From: an uncultured Roseovarius sp.
Lineage (GTDB): Bacteria; Pseudomonadota; Alphaproteobacteria; Rhodobacterales; Rhodobacteraceae
Assembly: GCA_913055965.1 (NCBI GenBank)
Contig: CAJXKX010000168.1
Location: 1 to 5,437, forward strand
Length of the DNA: 5,437 nt
Direction of reading: 5' to 3'
Both the position numbers and the translations under genes were made by a program. Below are positions 1 through 5,437 of the stretch, in pieces (positions within the stretch are counted from its first letter, which is position 1; the number at the start of each line of letters is the position of its first letter). Below the pieces are notes generated by a model, which was not told the origin of the DNA, searched no databases, and saw only the letters and a list, made by a program, of their open reading frames with translations.

Positions 1-655
1 CCCGGGAACCCCGCCAGTGGCGTCGACGAGCGGGCGCCCCGGTGAAGTCGAGTCGGACGTGCTCGTCCTCGCGCACCATCCCCTTGACCGCCGAGCTGTC
101 GACCACGATGCCGTGCTCGGCCAGCGCCTTGAGAAGCTTCCTGCCCGGCTGGGCGCAGAAGGCGCCGCAGCGGTAGGCACTCACCCGTCGCGTGCTGCCG
201 GCCGCCTCGAGCAACTCGTCGACGACCGCCTTGCGCTCTCCGATGTAGCGGCTCACCTCCTCGGCGCTCTCGAACAGGCTGTCGACCGTCGGCCGCTCGG
301 GGCGAAGCCGCCAATGCCCGTCGCGAAACGAGCAGCCCACCCACTCCGGGTGGAGATGGAGCTGGAGGTCGTGCCCGCGCTTCGCCAGGTCGATGGCCTG
401 GGCGCGGACCTCGGCGTGGGGATCGTATCCCCAGGCCGCGCGCAGGGCCTCCCTCTCGCGCCCAAAGGCGAGGAACTCCTCGGCCTCGAAGAACACCGTC
501 AGCGGGGCCCCATGGCGTTCGCAGATCCGGGCCATCCGCTCGGTCGGCTCCACCATGTGACGGCGCGGGTCGCCGCTGCCGTTGCCGAAGACCTCGTAGT
601 CGACGGTCAGGGCGATCTGTCGCTTGTTGCTCATTCGGGGCGGGGGCGCCGACAT
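1..655 (-). CDS. NodB-like polysaccharide deacetylase family protein, 3' end cut by window edge
   Basis: The minus frame is open from an ATG at 655 to the window edge and encodes 218 residues. Seen: LTVDYE (residues 16-21) fits the metal-binding Asp motif of NodB-fold carbohydrate esterases. HDLQLHLHPEW (95-105) supplies the His metal ligands. YRCGAF (161-166) matches the conserved Arg-containing motif, and a GIVVDSS segment follows. From the family, such proteins remove N- or O-acetyl groups from polysaccharides or lipid-linked sugars, but the substrate cannot be read here. The start could be ATG 655, which lies 4 nt after the epimerase stop and suggests translational coupling, or ATG 634 (MSNKRQ), which fits the domain start better. 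Neither has a clear Shine-Dalgarno. The last dozen codons before the edge look unlike the family and may contain a sequence error. The pairing with a UDP-sugar epimerase suggests exopolysaccharide or O-antigen synthesis (inference). Confidence 0.8.
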   Translation of the reverse strand, partial: MSAPPPRMSNKRQIALTVDYEVFGNGSGDPRRHMVEPTERMARICERHGAPLTVFFEAEEFLAFGREREALRAAWGYDPHAEVRAQAIDLAKRGHDLQLHLHPEWVGCSFRDGHWRLRPERPTVDSLFESAEEVSRYIGERKAVVDELLEAAGSTRRVSAYRCGAFCAQPGRKLLKALAEHGIVVDSSAVKGMVREDEHVRLDFTGAPARRRHWRGSR

Positions 656-659
656 GGAT

Positions 660-1634
660 TCAGTGTGCGGCCTGCCGGGGCGCCGGGACACTACCGCATT
701 CGCGTAGCCATGCCACAAACTTCCCGAGCCCGTCGGGCAGCGGCGTCTCCGGCTGGTAGCCGAGCAAGCGCCTGGCCTTCGAAATGTCCGCCCGGGTGTG
801 CGGGACGTCTCCCGGCTGGTCCGGCAGCCGTTCGAGGACCGCCTCCCGGCCGACCGCCTGCGAAATGAGCGCGACCAGGCCCGACAGGGTCACCGGTTGG
901 TCGTTGCCCAGGTTGATGACCTCGTAGGGGGTGGCCCGGTAGTCAATGGCCGCCCGCACGCCGGCGATGATGTCGTCGATGTAGGTGTAGTCGCGGCTGG
1001 TCTCGCCGTTGCCGAAGAACGGAATCGTCTCTCCGGCGAGGATCCGCCGGGCGAACTTGTGAATCGCCAGGTCCGGTCGTTGGCGCGGCCCGTAGACGGT
1101 GAAGAAGCGCAGCCCGATGAAGGGGATCCCGTAGAGATGGCTGTAGACGGGCCCCATGAACTCGCAGCTCAGCTTCGTACTGGCGTAGGGGCTGATCGGC
1201 ACGAGAGGTTCGTCCTCCCGCCACGGCACGTTCGGGTTGGTGCCGTAGACGCTCGACGACGAGGCAAACACGAACTGCTCGACCCCCCACTTGCGCGCCA
1301 GTTCCAGCAGGTTCTGGGTGCCCCGGACGTTGACGTCCTGGTACTTGGCCGGGTTCTCGATCGAAGGGCGAACTCCGGCACAGGCGGCCAGGTGGACGAT
1401 CGCGTCGTAGTTGCCGTCCAGCGAGGCGCCCAGCGCCTCCTCGTCCCTCAAGTCCACCCGAACCAGGCGAAAGCGGGGCTGCTCCTGGTGGGCGGCGACA
1501 TTGGCCTCCTTGATCTCCGGATCGTAGAAGGGGTCGAAGTTGTCGAGCACCACCACCTCGTGGCCCTCGCCAATCAGCCGGTCGACCAGATGGCTTCCGA
1601 TGAATCCGGCTCCGCCGGTGACTAGGTATCTCAT
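660..1634 (-). CDS. NAD-dependent sugar-nucleotide epimerase, UDP-glucuronate 4-epimerase type
   Basis: This is a complete 324-residue extended short-chain dehydrogenase, the usual length for the family. Seen: the Rossmann motif TGGAGFIG (6-13), LDNFDPFYD (30-38) for NAD ribose binding, DL (61-62) and HLAACAGVRPS (81-91). The catalytic motifs are SSSSVYG (125-131) and YASTK (150-154). Substrate-side motifs are RFFTVYGPRQRPD (176-188), GNGETSRDYTYIDD (208-221) and PDQPGDVPHTRAD (271-283). The AGVR segment and the GPRQRPD loop point to a UDP-glucuronate 4-epimerase, which interconverts UDP-glucuronate and UDP-galacturonate in the cytoplasm for capsule or lipopolysaccharide synthesis. UDP-glucose or GDP-sugar epimerase activity remains possible. 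The ATG at 1634 starts directly at MRYLVTGG; an in-frame TTG at 1646 adds only four residues. The gene is followed after 4 nt by the deacetylase, so the two probably form an operon. Confidence 0.9.
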   Translation of the reverse strand: MRYLVTGGAGFIGSHLVDRLIGEGHEVVVLDNFDPFYDPEIKEANVAAHQEQPRFRLVRVDLRDEEALGASLDGNYDAIVHLAACAGVRPSIENPAKYQDVNVRGTQNLLELARKWGVEQFVFASSSSVYGTNPNVPWREDEPLVPISPYASTKLSCEFMGPVYSHLYGIPFIGLRFFTVYGPRQRPDLAIHKFARRILAGETIPFFGNGETSRDYTYIDDIIAGVRAAIDYRATPYEVINLGNDQPVTLSGLVALISQAVGREAVLERLPDQPGDVPHTRADISKARRLLGYQPETPLPDGLGKFVAWLRECGSVPAPRQAAH

Positions 1635-1674
1635 GTGCGATAGCAAATGCGACGCGGCGGCTGCGCCTGCGGCG

Positions 1675-1698
1675 GGTCTAAAGGTCTAAAAGTCGAAA
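1675..1698. repeat. Three tandem octamers, GGTCTAAA type
   Basis: Two exact copies of GGTCTAAA (1675-1682, 1683-1690) are followed by a two-mismatch copy AGTCGAAA (1691-1698). A single related GGTCGAAA occurs again at 1785-1792. The unit length of 8 and the AAA-ended units suggest slippage-prone low-complexity DNA rather than a binding-site array. Confidence 0.75.
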
Positions 1699-1723
1699 AC
1701 CACCGAAGGCTTGTAGGTGGTTT
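1687..1723 (-). terminator. Possible rho-independent terminator, leftward transcription
   Basis: AAACCACC (1697-1704) and GGTGGTTT (1716-1723) form a perfect 8-bp stem with an 11-nt loop. Read on the minus strand the right arm is followed by TCGACTTTTA, a short imperfect T tract. It could end leftward transcription coming from the desulfurase side and so separate it from the epimerase unit. The T tract is interrupted and overlaps the octamer repeat, so the hairpin may instead be part of the repeat element. Confidence 0.35.
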
Positions 1724-1812
1724 GGACAGGAGCGAAGCGACGTGGCCCGGAGGGCTGAGGACGCGGGCGGCGCGTCCGAATCAAGGTCGAAAGGCACGGG
1801 GCGCCGGCCCGA

Positions 1813-1987
1813 GCTCCCTTGGGAGCGCCATCCTCATAGCCCAAGCCCCAGCCCTCGAAGGAAGCTCCGTAGGAGCGGCATACTCCGACGGCAGAAGGGA
1901 CGAGCCGCCACCGCCCCGGATGTCACTCCTACGGAGTTGGGGACATTGGCCCAATGGATGGCTACAGAGATGCCGGCCCTCCGGGCC
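1813..1987. repeat. Four hairpin modules in inverted, evenly spaced arrangement
   Basis: Four small dyads occur: GCTCCC-TT-GGGAGC (1813-1826), GCTCC-GTA-GGAGC (1864-1876), ACTCC-TAC-GGAGT (1925-1937) and GGCCC-TCC-GGGCC (1975-1987). Each is bordered by a G-N-CAT hexamer. The first two are followed by GCCATC and GGCATA on the plus strand. The last two are followed by GACATC and GGCATC on the minus strand. Hairpin centres lie about 50, 61 and 50 nt apart, so the set is symmetric around position 1900. This resembles a REP-like or MITE-like mobile repeat. No transposase or target duplication is visible. Confidence 0.7.
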
Positions 1988-2031
1988 TGGGAAATGCCAC
2001 GATCGGACGCGCCGAAGGCGTTGCCTTTCGT

Positions 2032-2059
2032 TTCGTCATTCGTGCTTCGGCATTCGGCA
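2032..2059. repeat. Four tandem heptamers, TTCGNNN type
   Basis: TTCGTCA, TTCGTGC, TTCGGCA and TTCGGCA run in tandem with period 7, followed by a decayed TTGGCCG. The run lies 16 nt beyond the stop codon (2076-2078) of the leftward desulfurase tail. The heptamer period and TTCG core match a style of intergenic repeat I associate with Planctomycetes-like and similar genomes, which I cannot verify here. Confidence 0.7.
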
Positions 2060-2075
2060 TTGGCCGCACCGCGGC

Positions 2076-2266
2076 TCAGGGCATCTTCGCGATCGTGCGG
2101 ATCGCCTCGACGCAGGTCTCGATCTCCTCGCGGGTGTTGTAGAGGTGCAGCGAAATCCGAACGGTTTCCGGCAGGCCGTGGATCTCGTGCAGCGGCTGCG
2201 CGCAGTGGTAGCCGGAGCGGACCATGATTGCGTGCCGGTTGCTCAGCATCCGAGCCACCCCATGGG
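2076..2266 (-). other. C-terminal fragment of a SufS/Csd-type cysteine desulfurase (class V aminotransferase)
   Basis: This is the 62-residue tail of the hybrid frame. Seen: VARML, then MVRSGYHCAQPLHE (residues 107-120 of the hybrid), then TVRISLHLYNTREEIE (127-142). The R-S-G-x-H-C-A-Q-P motif holds the catalytic cysteine of group II cysteine desulfurases, PLP enzymes that supply sulfur for Fe-S clusters and other thio-cofactors. The YNTREEI segment is the usual end of the small domain. The PLP-lysine domain, normally about 340 residues upstream, is absent. The fragment shares strand with the epimerase and deacetylase, so it probably belongs to the block A genome. Its exact subfamily cannot be given. 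Confidence 0.75.
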
Positions 2267-2543
2267 CCTTGAGGCCGTCCATGGTGAGCGGCACCTTGAT
2301 GCAGATATTGTCTGCGATCCTGGAGAGGATTTCGGCCTCTTTCATCATGCCTTCGAAATCCGTCGCGGTGACTTCGGCGGAAACCGGGCCATCGACGATG
2401 TCGCAGATTTCCTTGGTCACTTCCATGATGTCGCGGCCCGACTTCATGATCAGCGACGGGTTGGTGGTGACGCCGTCAAGCAGGCCGGTTTCGTTCAGCT
2501 CGCGGATCGCGTCGATATCTGCGGTGTCGGCGAAGAATTTCAT
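2076..2543 (-). CDS. Hybrid frame: fructose-6-phosphate aldolase N-terminus joined to cysteine desulfurase C-terminus
   Basis: The frame encodes 155 residues. Residues 1-93 match the start of the transaldolase-like fructose-6-phosphate aldolase family (fsa/talC). Seen: FADTAD (4-9), GVTTNPSL (24-31), VSAEVTATD (54-62) and CIKVPLT (81-87), whose Lys83 corresponds to the Schiff-base lysine. The family is about 215-220 residues and continues as an alpha/beta barrel. Here it changes after GLKA (residue 93, about nt 2266) into a SufS/Csd-type tail. The start ATG at 2543 has a good GAGGA ribosome site. The fsa part looks very like Rhodobacteraceae sequence. The barrel is less than half complete, so the hybrid should not be an active aldolase. 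It is best read as an assembly or cloning chimera, less likely a real fusion gene. Confidence 0.75.
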   Translation of the reverse strand: MKFFADTADIDAIRELNETGLLDGVTTNPSLIMKSGRDIMEVTKEICDIVDGPVSAEVTATDFEGMMKEAEILSRIADNICIKVPLTMDGLKAHGVARMLSNRHAIMVRSGYHCAQPLHEIHGLPETVRISLHLYNTREEIETCVEAIRTIAKMP

Positions 2544-2633
2544 TCTGTCCTCGTTCGGTTCGCGCTTCGTTGCGCGCGATTCTAGACCAGTCGCGGTCCG
2601 GGGGAAACCATCATCCATCGCCTGGGCGGCGCA
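2544..2633. promoter_or_regulatory. Divergent fsa/priA promoter region
   Basis: These 90 nt separate the divergent starts of fsa and priA, so promoters for both should lie here or inside the genes. For the fsa direction there is a TAGAAT -10-like box (complement of 2579-2584) with only a weak TTTCCC -35-like match 17 nt upstream. A small CGCGC-TTCGTT-GCGCG hairpin (2561-2576) sits in the fsa leader. No convincing plus-strand promoter was seen. Confidence 0.35.
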
Positions 2634-2957
2634 GTGATGCAGGAGTACGCGGCGGGCGAGCTGGTCGCGGTGCTGACCACAGAGCCGGTGGACCGGCTGC
2701 TGGACTACCGCGCGCCCGAAGACGGCGTCACGACCGGCGCGTTCGTGGTCGTGCCGCTGGGCCCGCGCCGGGTGCTGGGCGTGGTCTGGGGGCCGGGCGA
2801 GGGCGGCTTCGATCCGGCGAAGATCCGCAGCGTGGCGGCGGTGCTGGACGTGCCGCCAATGCGCGAGGAGATGCGCGAGTTCCTGACCCGCGCCGCCGAT
2901 TACACCCTGACGCCGATGAACCAGATGCTGCGGCTGGCGACGCGGGTGCCCGGGCTG
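2634..2957 (+). other. priA: 5' fragment of priA (primosomal replication-restart helicase)
   Basis: Residues 1 to about 108 match the PriA N-terminal 3'-DNA-binding domain. Seen: VAVLTTEPVDRLLDYRAP (11-28), GAFVVVPLGPRRVLGVVWG (35-53), the KIR segment (63-65) and AADYTLTPMNQMLRLATR (87-104). PriA reloads the replisome at collapsed forks. The full protein is about 730 residues with helicase lobes and zinc-binding cysteines, none of which are present here. The form is typical of Rhodobacteraceae. The sequence leaves the family around RVPGLGAAPG (residues 104-113), so the exact break cannot be fixed by eye. Confidence 0.8.
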
Positions 2958-4802
2958 GGCGCAGCGCCGGGGACGCGCGACGTGCTGGTGCGCGACCCGG
3001 TGGTGCTCTCGGCCTCGCTGCCGCGCTTCCTCGCCCCCGGCGACAAGAGCCGGATGCGGCTGGAGATCACCCATGCCGATGGCCCGACGGGGCAGGTCGG
3101 GGTGGCGGTAAGCACGGGCGACGGGCTTCGGCTGGGCGAGGTGCCCGGCACGGTCGATCTGGCCGAGGGCGCGCAGGCAGTCGTCACCGTGCCGCTCACC
3201 GCGCTGGGCGAGGGCGTCCACGATATCCACGTGACCCTTACCCCGCCGGGCGGGCAGGCCCTGACCAAGCGGCTGCGCCTGCCGGTCCGCGCCAACGATC
3301 CCGCCATCGCAGTGACAAGGCGCTTCACGCTCGCCTCCGGCGATACCTTCACCCTCGACGACAACGTGTTTGCCGGGCTGCGCCCCGGCAGCGCCCGCGC
3401 CGTCGTTTCCGCCGGGCCGCTGGCGCGGCTCGACGCGCCGGGGCTTCTGGCGGCGCTCGACCGCTACCCCTATGGCTGCACCGAGCAGGTCGCCTCGGCG
3501 GCGCTGCCGCTGCTCTATTTCGACGAGGTGGCGGAAGCGATGGGGCTCGTGGGCCGTGCCGATATCGCGGCCCGCATAGAAGACGCGGTGCGGCAGGTGC
3601 TGACCCGGCAGGGCAGCGGCGGATCGTTCGGGCTGTGGCAGGCGGGATCGGGGGATTTCTGGCTCGATGCCTATGTCACCGATTTCCTCTCGCGCGCCCG
3701 TGCGGGCGGTCACGCGGTGCCCGACCGGGCCTTCGACATGGCGCTCGACAACCTGCGCAACCGCATCGCCTACGCCCCCGATTTCGACCGCGGCGGCGAG
3801 GACGTGGCCTATGCGCTGATGGTGCTGGCGCGCGAGGGTGCGGCGGCGATGGGCGATCTGCGCTACTATGCGGATGTGAAGGCCGACGCGCTCGCCACGC
3901 CCTTGGCGCTGGCGCAACTGGGCGCGGCGCTTGCATCCTATGGCGATCCGGTGCGCGCCGACCGGCTGTTCGCGCAGGCGGCGGCGCTCCTGGCCGAGGG
4001 CGATGGGGGCACGGAGACGGGCTGGCGGTCGGACTATGGCAGCGCGCTGCGCGACCGCGCCGGGCTGCTGACGCTGGCTGCCGAGGCGGGCAGCGACGCG
4101 GTGGACCGCGCCGCACTCGCCGCGCCGCTGTCGGGGGCCGACAGGCGGCTCTCGACGCAGGAACAGGCCTGGACGCTGATGGCCGCCCATGCGCTCATCG
4201 ACGGGCCGGGCGCGGCGGGGCTGAGCCTCGACGGGCTGCCCGCCGCCGGGCCGATGCTGCGGGTGCAGGAGGCCGGAGCCGCGCCGCAGGCGATCCGCAA
4301 CGACAGCCCGCGCGCCACCGACATCACGCTCAGCACGCTGGGCGTTCCCGAGGGCGCGACGCAGGCCACGGCGCAGGGCTACGTGATCGAGCGGCGCTAT
4401 GTCACGCTCGACGGCGCACCGGTGGATGCCACCACGGTAGAGACCGGCACGCGGCTGGTGGCGGTGCTGCGGGTGACGCCCGCGACGGGGGGCGGCGGGC
4501 GGCTGATGATCGACGACGCGCTGCCCGCGGGGCTGGAGATCGACAACCCCAACCTGTTGCGCGCGGGCGATATCGCGGCGCTCGGCTGGCCCGACCCGGC
4601 GGTGCCCGAACATGCCGAATTCCGCGCCGACCGCTTTCTCGCGGCGGTGGACCTGCGCGACGATACCCCGTTCGAGCTGGCCTATATCGTCCGCGCGGTG
4701 ACACCCGGAAGCTATCACCACCCGGCGGCACTGGTAGAGGACATGTATCGCCCGGCGCTGCGCGGCACCACCGCTTCGGGGCGGCTGACCGTGACGCCAT
4801 GA
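2634..4802 (+). CDS. Hybrid frame: PriA N-terminus joined to C-terminal part of bacterial alpha-2-macroglobulin
   Basis: The frame encodes 722 residues. From about residue 113 onward it is bacterial alpha-2-macroglobulin. Seen: VRDPVV (119-124) and LPRFLAPGD (129-137) of the A2M domain; YPYGCTEQ (278-285) with the C-x-E-Q thioester that covalently traps proteases (nt 3474-3488); a helical thioester domain containing GSFGLWQ; and a C-terminal beta-domain ending in YIVRAVTPGSYHHPAA. From the family, intact proteins are about 1,600-1,900 residues, anchored in the periplasm, and inhibit foreign proteases. Missing here are the signal peptide, the N-terminal macroglobulin domains and the bait region. 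They are replaced by a cytoplasmic PriA segment, so the product could not act as a normal A2M. pbpC follows with an ATGA overlap. The start is GTG 2634 or ATG 2637; no strong ribosome site is seen. Confidence 0.85.
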   Translation: MMQEYAAGELVAVLTTEPVDRLLDYRAPEDGVTTGAFVVVPLGPRRVLGVVWGPGEGGFDPAKIRSVAAVLDVPPMREEMREFLTRAADYTLTPMNQMLRLATRVPGLGAAPGTRDVLVRDPVVLSASLPRFLAPGDKSRMRLEITHADGPTGQVGVAVSTGDGLRLGEVPGTVDLAEGAQAVVTVPLTALGEGVHDIHVTLTPPGGQALTKRLRLPVRANDPAIAVTRRFTLASGDTFTLDDNVFAGLRPGSARAVVSAGPLARLDAPGLLAALDRYPYGCTEQVASAALPLLYFDEVAEAMGLVGRADIAARIEDAVRQVLTRQGSGGSFGLWQAGSGDFWLDAYVTDFLSRARAGGHAVPDRAFDMALDNLRNRIAYAPDFDRGGEDVAYALMVLAREGAAAMGDLRYYADVKADALATPLALAQLGAALASYGDPVRADRLFAQAAALLAEGDGGTETGWRSDYGSALRDRAGLLTLAAEAGSDAVDRAALAAPLSGADRRLSTQEQAWTLMAAHALIDGPGAAGLSLDGLPAAGPMLRVQEAGAAPQAIRNDSPRATDITLSTLGVPEGATQATAQGYVIERRYVTLDGAPVDATTVETGTRLVAVLRVTPATGGGGRLMIDDALPAGLEIDNPNLLRAGDIAALGWPDPAVPEHAEFRADRFLAAVDLRDDTPFELAYIVRAVTPGSYHHPAALVEDMYRPALRGTTASGRLTVTP

Positions 4803-5437
4803 GGCGGTGGGGCCTCATCGCCTTCGCGCTGGCGCTGATGCTGGCGGCGGGGCTGCGCGACGGGGCGGATCGCTGGATCGACGCCACGGTGCTGCCACCG
4901 CTCGGGATCGAAACCTCGGTCGAGGTGACGGACCGCGCGGGCGCGCTGCTGCATGTCCATACGGTTGCGGATGGGCGCTGGCGGATGGGGGTGGCCCCCA
5001 CGGACGTGGACCCGGCCTATCTCGCCATGCTGCACGCCTACGAGGATCGCCGGTTCGAGCGTCATTCCGGCGTCGATCCGCTGGCGCTGCTGCGCGCCGC
5101 CGCGCAGGCGCTGAGGCACGGCCGCGTGGTCTCGGGCGGCTCGACCCTGACGATGCAGGTGGCGCGGCTGCTCGAGGCAAGCGGCACCGGCCACTGGCGC
5201 GGCAAGCTGCGGCAGATGCGGGTGGCCCTGGCGCTGGAGCGGCGGCTGGGCAAGCGGGACATTCTCGCGCTCTACCTCGCGCTCGCGCCCTTCGGCGGCA
5301 ATCTCGAAGGGGTGCGCGCTGCGAGCCTCGCCTGGTTCGGCAAGGAGCCCTCACGGCTGACCGAGGCCGAGGCGGCACTGCTGGTTGCGCTGCCGCAATC
5401 GCCCGAGGCGCGCCGCCCGGACCGCGCCCCCGAGGCC
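4799..5437 (+). CDS. pbpC: Penicillin-binding protein 1C, N-terminal glycosyltransferase part, cut by window edge
   Basis: 213 codons run off the right edge. Seen: a hydrophobic membrane anchor (residues 5-19, GLIAFALALMLAAGL), then the GT51 transglycosylase domain. The catalytic motif YEDRRFERHSGVD (81-93) contains Glu82. GGSTLTMQVARLL (113-125), LRQMRVALALERRL (137-150), KRDILALYLALAPFGGNLEG (152-171) and TEAEAALLVALPQSP (188-202) follow. The family polymerises lipid II at the inner membrane; the transpeptidase and C-terminal domains lie beyond the window. The ATG overlaps the A2M stop (ATGA), indicating translational coupling. Bacterial A2M genes are commonly next to pbpC, consistent with a shared role in envelope protection and repair. 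Symbol based on this pairing and the motifs. Confidence 0.92.
   Translation, partial: MRRWGLIAFALALMLAAGLRDGADRWIDATVLPPLGIETSVEVTDRAGALLHVHTVADGRWRMGVAPTDVDPAYLAMLHAYEDRRFERHSGVDPLALLRAAAQALRHGRVVSGGSTLTMQVARLLEASGTGHWRGKLRQMRVALALERRLGKRDILALYLALAPFGGNLEGVRAASLAWFGKEPSRLTEAEAALLVALPQSPEARRPDRAPEA

Larger units (their letters stand above)
1647..2075. other. Repeat-rich intergenic region without a convincing gene
   Basis: About 430 nt lie between the epimerase and the cysteine desulfurase tail. Open frames here are low-complexity and arginine- or serine-rich, and I judge them non-coding. The region holds, left to right, a tandem octamer repeat, a hairpin with a T-rich minus-strand tail, a further GGTCGAAA copy at 1785-1792, four paired hairpin modules, a CATTGG-C-CCAATG dyad at 1944-1956, and a TTCGNNN heptamer run that ends just before the desulfurase stop. 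Such repeats are typical of intergenic DNA in some large environmental genomes (from memory, unverified). Confidence 0.75.

Noticed and set aside
17..868. 283-codon plus-strand open frame
   Set aside because: It is antisense to the deacetylase and the end of the epimerase, which both carry recognisable catalytic motifs. Its own translation shows no domain.
798..1625. 275-codon plus-strand open frame
   Set aside because: It lies opposite the complete epimerase and has the valine- and aspartate-rich look of a complement-strand shadow.
1944..1956. CATTGG-C-CCAATG dyad as an operator
   Set aside because: It sits inside the repeat element, not near a gene start in the right orientation, and has no partner site.
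1647..2585. 312-codon plus-strand open frame over the repeat region and into fsa
   Set aside because: The first half reads through intergenic repeats and the second half is antisense to the desulfurase and aldolase segments. No coherent protein.
2949..2954. CCCGGG at the PriA/A2M junction and also at 1-6, as a possible SmaI/XmaI ligation scar
   Set aside because: The site recurs at about 790-795 inside the deacetylase-epimerase block away from any junction, is expected often in DNA this GC-rich, and the conserved PriA wording seems to continue slightly past it. Not enough to claim a cloning scar.
2544..4721. Very long minus-strand open frame opposite the A2M gene, continuous with the fsa start
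   Set aside because: Arg-, Gly-, Gln- and His-rich composition without any domain, antisense to clear A2M coding sequence. It is a high-GC shadow frame; the real minus gene starts at ATG 2543 with a good ribosome site.
1..5437. CRISPR array, tRNA, rRNA or insertion-sequence transposase
   Set aside because: No regularly spaced long repeats with unique spacers, no cloverleaf or rRNA-like segments, and no transposase motifs were seen on either strand.

Overview
The window reads as a mosaic of at least two genomes joined in three blocks. I think a chimeric metagenome contig is more likely than a natural locus. Block A (1 to about 2266) carries leftward genes: the start of a NodB-like polysaccharide deacetylase cut by the window edge, a complete UDP-glucuronate 4-epimerase-type sugar-nucleotide epimerase 4 nt upstream of it, a repeat-filled intergenic region of about 430 nt, and the C-terminal end of a SufS/Csd-type cysteine desulfurase. 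Its intergenic repeats (period-8 GGTCTAAA-type, period-7 TTCGNNN-type, and paired hairpin modules) look like those of large environmental genomes such as Planctomycetes or similar phyla. That assignment is from memory and is weak.

Block B (about 2267 to 2957) is alphaproteobacterial, very probably Rhodobacteraceae. It holds the divergent 5' ends of fsa (transaldolase-like fructose-6-phosphate aldolase, minus strand) and priA (primosomal helicase, plus strand), separated by 90 nt. Each is cut short and continues in frame into an unrelated gene. fsa runs into the cysteine desulfurase tail of block A. priA runs into the C-terminal part of a bacterial alpha-2-macroglobulin.

Block C (about 2958 to 5437) is also high-GC alphaproteobacterial. 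It has the thioester-containing C-terminal third of the alpha-2-macroglobulin, followed with an ATGA overlap by the first 213 codons of pbpC (penicillin-binding protein 1C), which runs off the right edge. This A2M-pbpC pair is a well-known envelope-defence arrangement: a protease trap plus a peptidoglycan synthase.

No new biological system is evident. The items most worth checking are the two in-frame hybrid junctions, and a symmetric set of four small hairpin modules at 1813-1987 in which stem sequences differ between copies while base pairing is kept.
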